A stretch of DNA of 64,000 nt, taken from Toxotes chatareus (Eukaryota > Chordata > Actinopteri > Toxotidae). A model generated the notes under the pieces. The model searched no databases, was not told the DNA's origin, and saw nothing but the letters and a program-made list of their open reading frames with translations. Within the stretch, counting starts at the first letter, position 1, and the number at the start of each line of letters is the position of its first letter. The position numbers and the translations under genes were made by a program. The stretch lies in contig CM028884.1 in the NCBI GenBank assembly GCA_016801885.1, forward strand, positions 27,737,577-27,801,576. Reading direction: 5' to 3'. Shown here piece by piece: positions 50,131 to 62,087 of the stretch.

Positions 50131-51298
50131 AGACAGACAGACAAAGACACACCAGCAAATCCAGAAAAATGAATTCCCCCCTGTGTGAAATGACAGTTCC
50201 AGTTCTGTCAGCAGACCTCACCTGCTACGACTCTCCCAGAGGAGGCTGCAGAGGGCGAACACACACTCACAGACACACGTTCAGACACACACACACACAG
50301 TTACAAACACAGGGGACACAGGAACTCGAAACAAGAGAGATCAGAAAGCCTCATCATGCCTCAGACTTGACAGTGGATGCGTTTCCCACTGTAAATGAAA
50401 GCTGACAAATGCACCGAGCTCTCGACTTTGAATTATTGAGGCCGTGTGTCGGCGACATCACAGGCCGGCCATCATCGGGCTTAAACAACACTTCGGTGCC
50501 TTTCGCCAATAAAGCATAATCAAATGAGCAGCTTTCAGGGTGGAGTAGTACTTCAGGACAAGATGAAAATTGGATTCAGGTACTGTTTCACAGCCTCAAA
50601 GCACTCGAATAAGTTCCATGTTTTTGATGTAGCAGATCAATGCTTTTTATGCTGAAGGCCGGTGAGGCTTTGTACGCCTGAATACACAATCCGTCTCTCT
50701 TTGATTGTGCAATTCAACACCCCTACTGTACACTCTCCAAGGATGAAATTTGCCGAGAAAAAACCTCTGGGTGTTGCATGTAAGTCAATTACATACTTCA
50801 TACAAATTCATTCTGTTGTAAGGGGAAAGTGTGAGCTGAAAACCTCAGAGCTAGAATGTATTTATCCAAGGAGAGGATATGGAAATACTATCCTCACTCT
50901 CTCTTTCCCTTAAGTGTAGCATACCAAGTCCCTAAAGTGGTGGAAAGGCCTCAGGAAGCTGGTTCTCTGCCGCTCACGTTCACATAAATACTCGCATGCT
51001 GTATATGTGCGTGCAAACACACCCACAAATTTGGGCCCCTCTGCATAACACCTCCCTTGTGTGTTTCTGATCCTGTTTGATCAGCAGTCATCCTGCTCTG
51101 CTAATGCCTCCCCGAGCTCTGTGTTTTAATGCTCATACAATGTCTTTCAAGGTACATTAGGAAGAGAGTGACTCTGTGTATGAAGAGATGCTGTAATATA
51201 TCATGGTATTAGTGGCACATTATGGATGTCAGGAAAAATGCTGCTCTCTCTTCTCCTCTGTCCTCTGGAGTTTGTGGGTCCTTATCTCATCAGATGTC

Positions 51299-51385
51299 TC
51301 TTCTTTCCTTTTCCTTTTCCTTTTTCCTTTCTTATGCTTTCTTCTCATCTTTTCTTTCTTTTCCTTCTCTTTTCTATTGCTCTAA
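51299..51385. repeat. Polypyrimidine tract upstream of the nell1 exon
   Basis: About 85 nt almost wholly C and T on the sense strand, built from TTTTCC and TTTCTT words, with only rare purines. It lies about 340 bp upstream of the exon acceptor. Such tracts can bind PTB-type splicing regulators or form triplexes; neither is shown here. Confidence 0.85.
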
Positions 51386-51726
51386 CTGAACAACACACTT
51401 AAATCTATATATTTACATGAGGAAAAGTCATTCTTTCCTTTGAGAAAGTTTGTCTTGTTTGTCTTGTTTGCCTGTGTGATTGATGAGTGATGGCAATTTT
51501 TTGGGCCTGTTTTTGGATGGGCAACGCTCTAATTAATGACTGTAAGCAACGAGGCAATGCCCTGAGAGCCTGCTTTTGTAATGTGATTAAAGCAACGCTG
51601 CTGAATCAGTTCAGTGAGCCTCATCCACCTGCTTCATCGAGGAGTCGCTCTGCGTGTCCTGAGTGTGTCTTTAGAGAACTGCCCGGGAAGTTATTAATCC
51701 TTTGTATCTGCTCTGTTTGTCCTCAG

Positions 51727-51852
51727 ATATTGATGAGTGTGCGACCCAAATGCACTACTGCCAGTCCAACACGGTGTGTGTCAACTTGCCCGGCAGCCAT
51801 CGCTGTGACTGTCTGCCAGGCTTCATCAGGGTGGATGAATACTCCTGCACTG
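51727..51852 (+). CDS. nell1: nell1 internal exon encoding a calcium-binding EGF domain
   Basis: This is a single 126-nt exon, phase 1 at both ends, encoding about 42 residues. It begins with the last two bases of an Asp codon after a polypyrimidine tract and 'cctcag' acceptor, and ends at an 'ACTG|gtaagg' donor. The peptide opens DIDEC and has the six EGF cysteines at exon residues 5, 12, 18, 27, 29 and 41. The D-I-D-E start and Asn20 are the usual calcium-binding features. The MHYC, NTVCVNLPG and IRVDEYSCT stretches match the first cbEGF of NELL1; NELL2 differs clearly there. NELL1 is a secreted, multimeric glycoprotein with a laminin-G-like domain, VWC domains and EGF repeats, acting in bone and neural development through cell-surface receptors. 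The rest of the gene lies outside the window. One oddity is that residue 25 is His where this family usually has Tyr or Phe. The family call is secure; paralogue choice rests on remembered sequences. Confidence 0.93.
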
Positions 51853-51908
51853 GTAAGGCTGCGTGCTTGCAAACACATTACTGAGTCATCAGACCTTATT
51901 ACATTATG

Positions 51909-51932
51909 TCACACACACTCACACACACACAC
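51909..51932. repeat. (CA)n repeat just inside the downstream intron
   Basis: A CA-rich array with one CT interruption, 57 bp past the donor. CA repeats near donors can bind hnRNP L; that effect is an inference. Confidence 0.9.
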
Positions 51933-52354
51933 ACTGACTCCAGTCAGTAATATCTACACACTTTAGGTGTTGTTTGAGATTGTGTGTATTTGGAAATGTT
52001 AGGTGTTTTGGGTTTCCACCTTAGGTTGGGCAACTTTGACCTGTGGAAACCTGTGGTCGAACGTTGTGATGAGCTCAGATAGCTTTTGAGCTGCTTTTCT
52101 GCAGAAGTAGTAAAACAAGTAAATAAAATAAGTTTGCTGAACTGAAAGAAGGGTGATCCAGTTTGATGTGTGATGGCATTGAAGCCTGTCGGACAGTTTC
52201 CCTGTGAGCTGGAAAAATCCTCTTGATCTGCAGTGAGTGTGTGTTTACAGGTGGTTACAGCCATCCCTCCTTACATTCATTCCAGTGTTGTTCTGCAAGA
52301 CTACTTACCCAAGAGAGGGACTCTTAGCATAGCAGTGTTGGTTGTTTATAGTTT

Positions 52355-52465
52355 GTTCAGACTAAAATGTCACTGCAACTAATGGATGGATTTCAGTGAA
52401 ATTCATCACATGGGGAACATTAATTTGTTCATGGATTTTGCTGGTTTGGTGATCCCTTTGGTGAG
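52355..52465. repeat. Fragment of the same family as the repeat at 32.4 kb
   Basis: 'actaatggatggatttcagt' followed by 'gaaattcatcacatggggaa' and a TTGGTGATCCC stretch match the 3' portion of the family seen at 32350-32575. It lies 500 bp downstream of the nell1 exon. Confidence 0.5.
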
Positions 52466-55400
52466 CCTTAAAACTGTGTTGTTACAGTTATGGTATTTGC
52501 AGCTTTGCACCTGTCCGGGCAGTTAACTGTGGCAAACATCAGGGCGCAGTGTCGACATGCTTCATCTTTCATTCTCAATTTTATGACACAATGTACAAGT
52601 AAGAAACTGAGTGAAAGTGGCAACACATGTAGTAATACTCCACCACAAGTTAGAAGACAGAAGTAAAAGCACACTAAAAATGAAAAGCACTTATGATACT
52701 ATGCATATTACATTATTGGATTGTTGCGCGTATTATTTCATAAATTTCTACTACTTTGGATAGTATGTTTTGTTTGTGAAATCTGAATCTGAAAATACAC
52801 CGCTATGATAATACAGCTGAATGGAGGAATAAGTAAATTATTCGTTGTGGTTTTCACACTGGCCCACGCTAATTGTGCTGTGATTCCTACATGTGTTGGA
52901 AAATGTTAGCTTCCATCAGCTGCCAGCCACACGGCTCTGCGGCTGTGACGCGGTATCTTTTGTTATTGGAAATTAAAGTGTGCAGAAAAATGAATGCAAA
53001 CTGATTGGTGGTGAAAACCACAGCGCGTCTGTCTTTTTAAAGGTTGGGAAAATCAGTGTGCGATTGAACAAGAACAGGTGATTGCAGCCATTCAGGGTTT
53101 TTTTTTTAATGGCTAAATATTCTGATCAACAGGATCCTGCTTCTTCTACATCCCTGACCTTCTCAGACCTGAATGTTAGGGCAAAGCATGGGAGGAATTT
53201 CAACAACATATTTACCTACTTTTAACAACACAATGCAAATTTTCTGCCTAAGTTTATCTTTGTGGATCTCAAGCTATTTCTCAGCGTACAATTCAGTTAC
53301 ACTTGTTCTGGCGTAGCGGGCTTCCAATGTTTAGGGGTTTAGAGCAGCCTGTTTTCTCAGGGGTGAATAGGATGTGCTTGGTTGCTGCTCAGTGTTTCTC
53401 CGGAGAAGTGTTCTTTAATTAGCTCAGAGTTGGCAGCCATGCAGGGACAGGGATCCATGGACAATCAATCTATTTTGCAGCTTGTAAACTTTCCTGGCTG
53501 CTGACTGGGAGCCCAAGGAGCACTCTCTACATCTGCTGGGAGAGATAAATCCTCCCTCTGTCTCCTTTTCCCCTCTTCCTGCTTCTCCTTCAGCTTCTTC
53601 TTGCTAGTTTCAGATCTTCTACATGAATGTAAAACAGAGTTAGCGTTCGCGGCACGGCTGCTCGTATCTTACAATGCTAACACGATTGCTCATTAGCTCC
53701 TGTAATTGGTGCGTTGCGCTCAAATCTGTATTGTTGCTCTTCATTGTGTCTGTGGCTCTGGAAAGGTTTATGGTAATTATATTGTTGTTACTGCATTAAA
53801 GCAGGACACACACAGACACGGTGAAAACCATTTTGTCATTAAACAAAGAAATTTGCAAGATCTTGGAGCAGCCTATCAGGTGAATAGCAAGAAGAACATT
53901 TATTCAGGGACCAAACTGGCTGTTTGGATTGAATATAATGAGTGAAATTAGCTTCAGCGAATTGGTAGAGCTATGATACCCGGAGGAAAACAAATGAATT
54001 ATCGTCCATATGGAGTACCACACATTTCATGTCTGTGGATGCTGAAATGTGGTCAAATATAGAGTTTCCAGATATGTACTAGATATAAGTAAGGGTAAGC
54101 AACGCTACCTGCTCAGCTGCTGCTCAGGGGTTAATGAAAGTATACGGTGAGATCAATACCTGTCCTCTGTCAGAGGTAAGGAAGTCACCTGCATTGTGAC
54201 AATGAGGCAGAAATGAGAAATGAGAGATGTCAGTAACTGATGACAGTAATGTGTTTATTCCTGTCTTTTCACTTCAGGGTTAGGGTGTGTGTGTACTGTA
54301 TATGGACATCAGGCAGCTCTTGGTAGCTTCTTCCACCCATAAACTTACCTCACGTCACCGCAGGCATCACATAGTCAACAGATTTACTCTCAATATTACA
54401 ATGTGAGCAGCTCCTTCCTCAGAGGAATAAAATGTCACCAATGGGATGTTTACACGACTCATCATGTATGAGCCTCAGCCCTGTCTCTGCCTCCTGCCTG
54501 GTGGAGGAGCCTGTCCTTTGTGAAGACAGCGCCCTGTAAACAATGTGAGGCTGTGATAATTGTGGTTCCACTCGATTTCACCTCTATGGAAGCAGGGAAG
54601 CAGCTCCTGGGAAACAAGGGATGGACCAACGGAAGAAGAGAGGTGACAGAAAGTGCGAGGTTCTATACCTCACATTCTCAAGATGCCACAGGGCTGTCGT
54701 CAGATACATGTTTATGCAGCCCAGATCGGTTCGTAGTTCACTCTTAGTCTGTATCCTGTTCAAAATAACATTTACAGGACGTTTGATGTGAAACTCATTT
54801 TGTGTACATTATTGCACAGAGATCACCAGTCCATTAAATAATGTAAGATGGGCTATGATGTCTTTCCCTTTTGGACTTTTTTCCCCCCCATTTTTTTGTG
54901 CCCAGTGATGCATATTCCCAAACAAATTTTCCCTCTGCAAAAAAAAACAGTTGTCACACAATCCACAGGTCTGCTGATGTTGTGGTGCCTTAGGCCAATT
55001 TCCTGCTTTGTGGTCCAAGTCCTGACTTTCTCTTCTGGTGTTTGTCAAACCTCCTATCAGAGCTCCAGTTGACAAACCAATTTTTTCTTCTTTTAATTAA
55101 AAAAAAACAAACAAACAAAAAAAAACCTAAAATGCATCACTTCAGAGCAAATCATCACACCACCACAAAAATCAGAAGTGATGCTTTTCCCTGTGCAGCT
55201 CTGATTGTGAGCATTTCAAAGCGACATGCTATTCTACTCCACTCTGCTCTACACTGAGGCTACATTCCACTCTATGTTCTATTCTGCTAGGTTCAAGTGA
55301 ACAGAAACTCAATAATTACAGTCAAACAAATCTAAAAAAGCACCCAGTGGAGTTCAGGCTTGACTCGTTTTGTTTACGCTGTGCTACTGTAATTTTTGTC

Positions 55401-56487
55401 TGTGAGATCAAATAGCTCCAGCTGGTCAGCAACAACAGATCTTCGTCTTTCCTCAGTTTTTGTTATTGATGGTTCACACATAAGGTGCATACAAAGTGCT
55501 TCATCCTACATAAATCAATTAGAAAAATGCCCCCGACTGCTAAAAGTGTGATCGAAACCTTCCTGTCTATCAGGAGGTGTTTCCTTGTAAAGACGGTGAG
55601 CTTTGAGGAATGAAAACACTTTCCTGGCTACAAGGCGAAGACAGGTTTATAAATTTATAAAATATTCATTTTCAGAATATCTTTTTGAAAATATTTTTTT
55701 TATCAGCGTGTTGAGCTTTGACTCCAGTTTGCTAAAGTATATAAGATATCAACATTTACCCTCAGCCTGGTGCGGTGCAGGCAGAACTCAAGCTATTTCC
55801 CCTGTGAAGGTCATTATGATCTGTGACTTCATGTGTTGGTGGATAATAGTTGTCTGCCACAGGTAGCTGTAAAAATAGTTGTGTGACTCCCACTGTGTAT
55901 ATTATCTTGTGATCTCTGGGTGTTAGAGAAAATGTTTCTGCATAACGGAGACACTGATAAGACTCACAGTTACAGATTAAACAGCTGGAATGAGAGATTT
56001 AACGTCCTTCCTTCCCCTCGGCTCCGGGCTGTAAGTAAACTCCTGGTAAGTGTAAGTACACTAGAAGCTGTAACTTTGCCCACTGCATATCGCATAACTG
56101 GGACACATTAAATCTCAAAGTATGATTCATCTTAGCTTCAGACACTGTAGTGTATAGATTGTAGAGATGTAGAGATTTGGGAAATGTGGCAGAAATGACA
56201 CTGAAGGGCGAGACTCCTGCACCTCTCCTAAAACTTCAACTTGACAGACTGTATAAACATCTTATATTGATAGCTGTCAGAACTGATCATAAAGGATGAC
56301 ACTTAACTGTGAAATATCCAGCCCTGATATTTATATTCCCCCACTCAAAAATGTATTTTGGTCACTGGACGTTTGACCCTCACTGTGCAGAGTTTGACAC
56401 GCAAACACTATTTTTAATTCATCTGTTGAAGGGGAAAATTTCTCCGTGCTGAACTAAAATATGATTTTTTTTGGTTAGCACAGAGTG

Positions 56488-56522
<35 letters not shown>
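56488..56522. repeat. (GTA)11 trinucleotide microsatellite
   Basis: An uninterrupted GTA array. Confidence 0.97.
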
Positions 56523-57623
56523 TTGAAAGCCAATCCTGGTCCAAACAGTAATTTACACAACTGAGAAATGAAACAGAGAAACAAGGGAGGAGGTGTGGAT
56601 GTCAGTTTAAAAATTTCTAACCTGGTAATTGAACTTTTTTATGGAAAAACCTTCTTCAACAAACACAAATTATTATTGAAAAACAGAGTAATCTTATATA
56701 TCTTCTAATGTCCCTGGAGGGGATCTTAATTTTAAGTGTTAAAAAAAAAAGTATTTGTTGTTTTAACTTTTAAATATCAGTATTGATTTAAAAATCACAT
56801 CAATCAAACTGTCATTAGTCTCTCCACCTGCGACTCCTTTGTATTTCCTTTAGTTGACATATACACATGGGGGTGTTTTAATTGTATTGATTGAACTGAA
56901 CAGATTCAAGTGTTTAATTTCCTTGATTCAAGTGGCGCTGCCTTTGATCCTCTAGTGTATTTCTCTTCTATCCTCATCTGCACTCCACTGATCAATACTT
57001 GATTTAGTTATTTTCTTATCAACGTGCTATTCACAGACAATACGCTCGGGCTCTGCTGTATCGCTGACCAAAAGAAGCTGCCATTAATTTCATGCATCAG
57101 TTGCTACATATATTCTCCAAAATTCTAGCATTGGGAAAGGCCGCACACCCCCCAAGACACAATATATGTTTAATGAAAATTTAATCAAATCCATTTCCAA
57201 TTATGCATGTAATGAATGTGGAGCTCAGGTGTGACGAGCCTGGAAACCTTGGCAACCCTCCCTGTATACATTAACTCTTCAAAAATGGAGGTCACGCTGT
57301 CAGGCTGGCTCAGCACCAGACAATTTAATAAGCCCATCAAACACAGTTTGGGAAGGAGTCAGATAAGTTTTCCTCAGCCCTCACTTTGACTCTGAGACGC
57401 TGATGTTTATATTTAGCTTCCCCACAAAGGTTTGAATGTTAGGAGTGTTTCTTCCTGCCCGTCAGCAGACTGTACAGCCATCTTGACTGATACCTTTCCT
57501 CACATTACGCCGCTTCTTTAAAGCTTTGTGTCGCCGTCTTTGATGCACTGTCTTCCTGTTCCCCTGGCTGAATACACATGGGGACATGTGGAATAATAAT
57601 GGGATGAATGTTTACTGACAGAG

Positions 57624-57654
57624 CACATTAATGGAACATGCTTTCATTAATGTG
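57624..57654. promoter_or_regulatory. Homeodomain-type palindrome in a candidate conserved noncoding segment
   Basis: CACATTAATG (57624-57633) and CATTAATGTG (57645-57654) are perfect inverted copies with an 11-nt spacer. Each contains ATTAAT. The flanks from about 57590 to 57870 are complex, with further TAAT, TTAT and AATTGC words and no repeat signature. Function is inferred only from this look. Confidence 0.35.
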
Positions 57655-58134
57655 AATTGCAGCCTAAGCATCTTTATTGCCTTGAGCCGTATATTTCATT
57701 GGGTAGTAAATGAATTGCATTATCTCGCTGGTTCTGTGCTGCTGAATACAAAGGCTGTGAACTCGTTGGTGAGGAGTCTATAAAGCAAACCGAAGCTAAG
57801 GCAGCAGCAGTAATTTATGATGTAAATGAACATATTTGGAGCATAATGAGAGGCATTTGTTTTAAAGTGCTAGGTCTTTAGTGCTTCATGTTATTAGTAG
57901 CATGTCACTGTCACACACACATGCTCCCTCAGCAGATTTCTCCTCTGCTGCCACTTATTCTGCTTCCTCTGCCCTTTTTCATTGCAAAAATATATTTACG
58001 TTGTTAAAAGTAAAGTAAATGGTAAAAGTATATAAGGAATTGTAAAATCTATACTCACACTGCTTGTTCAGATGTTAGAGCAAGAAACTCTAATCCTTAT
58101 AAATAAGGTCCCATTACCTGTGAATGTGTGTGTT

Positions 58135-58220
58135 TTGGCGCCCTGGGTGAATGAGAAGCATTAAGCACTGTGGTGTAAAAGTGTTACATAAATGTAGTCT
58201 ATTTACCAGTGGGGAAAAAA
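58135..58220. repeat. Retroposon tail-like remnant ending in poly-A
   Basis: 'gcattaagcactgtggtgta' followed by 'acataaatgtagtctattta' and then an A-rich run at about 58204-58227 resembles the common fish 3' tail with an '...agcgctttga...tataaatgcagtccatttac' pattern. It is strongly diverged. Confidence 0.4.
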
Positions 58221-58587
58221 AAAAAAAACACTCTAAATGAAAGAGCCAAAAGGAAAACAGAAAACAGAAAATTGTAAATGATGATGAGGAAACTGGTTTT
58301 AGTTGCTTATTCTTGTTTAATTTCTTGTTTAGTTGGTGGAGCATCTTAGAGCTGAAAGGCAACACCTACTTCTAGAAATTATGTTTATATACAGCTGATC
58401 TGCAGTAGCTCATATGTTTACATTTTCATTCAGTGATTACGTTTCCACCACAATGTAATTGGTAAAAAATTTAATTGTACATAAACTAATTTGGTTGTAA
58501 AGGAGAGTGAGTACAGGACTTACATCCATCACCACTACACAGATGTTTCTCCACATCTGCTGGATGTTATTTGCCTGTGAATCATAT

Positions 58588-58628
58588 GGGGATAATGTTA
58601 CCTTCCCCACAAAGCTAACATTATCCCC
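58588..58628. repeat. 13-bp perfect inverted repeat
   Basis: GGGGATAATGTTA (58588-58600) and TAACATTATCCCC (58616-58628) flank a 15-nt spacer. No TA or longer target duplication was recognised, so MITE status is not supported. Confidence 0.9.
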
Positions 58629-59162
58629 TTTTTAAAATATTAATAGGAAATAGAAATACATATTAATTATCATTTTATTTTGGGGAATTGCGGAAATTTT
58701 CTTAAATATTAGTTTAACATCTAGATAGAAATATATCTTATGCATATGTGCCTTACTTTAGTGCCTTAGTTCAGTGATGATATAGATTATGATGTAAAAA
58801 ACAAGAGACAAAGTGAAATAAAAGTACATCTGCACTGTAAAAGGACAGATAAATCTTAATAAAATCTTAATAATGATTTTTTTTTCTTAGCATGCTGTAG
58901 TACTGAGAAGCAGCTCTGAGATGGAATTAATTGACCTTTGGGTCATAAGAAAACTGCTTTTTGAACTCCAGGTGGATTACTGCAGGAAAATCAGAAGTTT
59001 TCTCCAACTAATTTTATGGAAATCCATGTCCTCCGAGCTAAATGCTATGACAGGGAGTCAATATTTTTCCCCTGTGACACAGCACAGATCTCTGAGTTCA
59101 CATCACGTCAAGGTGAGCAGCGAGGCAGAGGCAGAAAGTGAGCATGACGACTTTGTGTTGAC

Positions 59163-59183
59163 AAAAAAAAAAAAAAAAAAAAA
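59163..59183. repeat. Poly-A tract, 21 nt
   Basis: A homopolymer A run followed by an A-rich stretch. No retroposon body was recognised upstream. Confidence 0.9.
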
Positions 59184-62071
59184 GATGGAAAAAAAACCCT
59201 TGAAAAATCCTGTGGTGCTCTGTTCTTTTTTTATGGGCTTGTCACTGGTCATTAAATTTCACATTAGTGAAGTGTTCTGCTTGACATTATTGAATGAGAC
59301 GACGGTGGGCGCTTAAAAGATGAGGACGTGTTTTAGATATTTATTATGCAAAGTAAAAGTAAATCATGAGGAGTTGGTTTTACGTGTAGATCCCCTAATA
59401 CACACAGTGTCTGTCACTTTTAAGCTACGTTTTAGAGACCATTTAGAAAAAAGGCTCTGAGCACCGAAAAAGGAACAGATGACAGGTGAAACCCGAGGAA
59501 AAAAAAAAAAATCAGCAGAAATTATTTCTGTGACACGAACAACTCTGACTTCAGTTTAGTTTCTCCGTGACATGTTGGCAATCCAGTTTGAGTAAAATAT
59601 CTGTAATCAGAGAAAGTAACAAAAAACCAAAAGACATGTAAAAATAGGCATCAAACAGAGAGGGTATAAAAAGATGTGTGGAGACACTGCTGCTGCAGTA
59701 TTCACTCCTGGAAGAGGAGGATGGTGATGTGGTGAGAAGAAGTTTTAAAGGCTCTGGACAGATGCTGCTCAGTCAGATAACTGGGTCACAGCAGCACACT
59801 CACATCAGTTACTTTAGTTAGTTGATGCACACAAAGGAGATTTCATTATTAAACTGTACAACACAATACACACATTATTAAATCTAAATCTGGACTGGAT
59901 TCAGTAGGTTATACCGCAATAATTAGTTGTATACTTGTCCAACAAAAATAACCAACTGCTGCGTCACTCCAAAGTCCTTTGTGTAGCTTCAGAGATTTCC
60001 ACTGTGAAAATTACACAGGTTAGGTTTCAGAAAGAAAAGGACATAGACTATGTCTCTAATAAATTAATTACAGTAATCACAGAAGTACTTAATTAGTCTC
60101 TTATGGAAAAGTTTAAACTTTGCAGGATAATTCACGACATTGAAGACGAAGTATGATGGAGGGTTACACACTCTGTGTCTAAGCTGAAAAGTGTCCATGA
60201 CAATTTCATAAAAGCTCGAGTATATAAATTCACATGTCTTGTTTTGTCTGACGAAGAGTTGGCATTCAGTTTGCTGCCACGGAAGACTACGAAAACAAGC
60301 AAATACTTAGATTCGAGCAGCTGTCAAATTAAAAGATGTAAAACTGGAGGAAGATCTATGGAAGATCATGTCTGGCTGTAATGTAGCTGATAACAGCTTC
60401 TTTCATAACAGCAACAAATCATTCAGTAGTCCTTCAATATTTTGAACAAGTGAGGTTTCTCAACAGTCAGAACAGAAAACCCCTGCTGTGTCTAATAATA
60501 GGCATTAATAATAGCCTGTAGTGACGTGAATAAAGGGAATTTGGTTGTGTTAGACTAATTACAATCCCAGTTGTGTCTTTTCTTTTTTTAACGTAATGAT
60601 TATCTCTCATGACACATGCTCAAACATTATAGTGCACTGCACAAAATGTCATAAATTATTAGTTTTGTCCTCCACACTTCAACACAGATTACATTGAATT
60701 TCACACTGGGTCTGCGCTACTTGAGCTACACCATCAATATATTTACATTTGAATAAATATTTAATGCTTTCAGCTGCCTGTCTGATCCAGAACAAATTTC
60801 AATGAGAACAACAGTCCAGGAAGCTTAAATTGTAAGATTGTTAGATTGTAGATGAGCAAGTAGAGGTGAAGAGCCATAAATCACAGACAGCAGAGGGAAC
60901 GAATGCAAAACAGAGAAAGTTTGCTAAAGATGTAAAACACATAAAAGTTGAAAACTGCAAACACGTCAGAACTGTGTCAAAGGCACGTTCTCTAAATAAT
61001 GCAATATAAAAATATTTCATGACAAATAATTCAAACTTGAGGTGAGGTGATTAATAGGAGAGGAAAGGAGAAAAAGTTCTGCTACACAAATATTTATTCA
61101 TTTCCTTCACAGGCTTTTCTCAGACCTTAATTGTTATAACTAAAATATTTTATCATTTTACCTGTCGGATGGTCACAAGACAAAAAGCTGGGAAACCGCT
61201 GCTTTGGTCTTTGACGTGGTACTCTGTTTCATAAGCTGACATGCTTTCTCTTGTAAAATCTCTCTCTGAATAGGAACTACAGCTGTCATGCAAATGTGGT
61301 GGCGTGAATATTACAAAGTTTCCCCCTGACATGTAGTGGGGAAGTTTAAGCAGCAGAAAATGGAAACACTCTAAATGCAGGATTGTGCTTAACTACAGCA
61401 CTTGAGTAAATGGAAGTTGTCACTGTCTGTGAAGGAATTTTCTTTCATTAAGTCTATTTCACTTACTCTGTGCAATTCGGGGAATGTCTACCACACAGGT
61501 CACCCACATGTCACTTACCACAGGCCATAGTTCACTCTTTATCCCTAGCTGAAGTGTGAGTATGCATCTGCTCCGTTGCCTTCAGCAGTAACCATAGCAA
61601 CCAAGGCTACAGTAGAAGCCTCCACAGATAAGAAGGCAGGGTCTCCAGCAGATGATGTAAACATCCAAGATAAACGCCCAGCACCTACACTGTGAGTTAA
61701 TGTTCAGGATTAGGTACCAGTGATGACCCCTGGGGTTCTCTGGGTGACCCTGAGCTTTGGGTCTTTATAATAAGCTGTATCTCTTTTACTCTGCGGGTAT
61801 CTCATTGCTGTATCTGAAACACCTGTGTCCCAGGTTACACAGGTCTTTCGCTGCAGACTACCCACTCTCTCTGCTCCGCTCCACAGACACTGTGCGCCTC
61901 CACATGTCCAGGCCTAACACCCCGTCACTTTATAATTATCACTAATTAGATCAAACCCGGGCAGCGTGCTGTTGTTATCTCCAAGAGAATTACTGAGCTC
62001 ACTACTGTCAATTTAATAATTTTCCAGTGACACAGTCATTCATCACTGGGTTGGGTTATTGTATTGAGGGG

Positions 62072-62087
62072 AAAAAAAAAAAAAAAA
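62072..62087. repeat. Poly-A tract, 16 nt
   Basis: A homopolymer A run after a GAGGGG word. No body was recognised. Confidence 0.9.

Larger units (their letters stand above)
1..51726 (+). other. nell1: nell1 intron upstream of the cbEGF exon (partial)
   Basis: No other host exon is recognisable on either strand over this stretch. In particular I found no exon for the preceding, partial EGF segment of NELL1. The stretch holds two transposons with coding remains, decayed fish repeats, microsatellites and candidate regulatory palindromes, each listed separately. The acceptor end has a pyrimidine-rich run at about 51700-51724 followed by CAG, and a TTAAT-like branch-point candidate near 51692. 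That this is all one intron is an inference from the single exon and the known very large introns of NELL1. Confidence 0.75.

Noticed and set aside
51487..51726. Open frame running into the nell1 exon from upstream
   Set aside because: It is intron read-through; the acceptor at 51725-51726 and the EGF homology both start at the exon.
57624..57654. MITE interpretation of the ATTAAT palindrome
   Set aside because: Arms are only 10 bp with an 11-nt centre and no target-site duplication.
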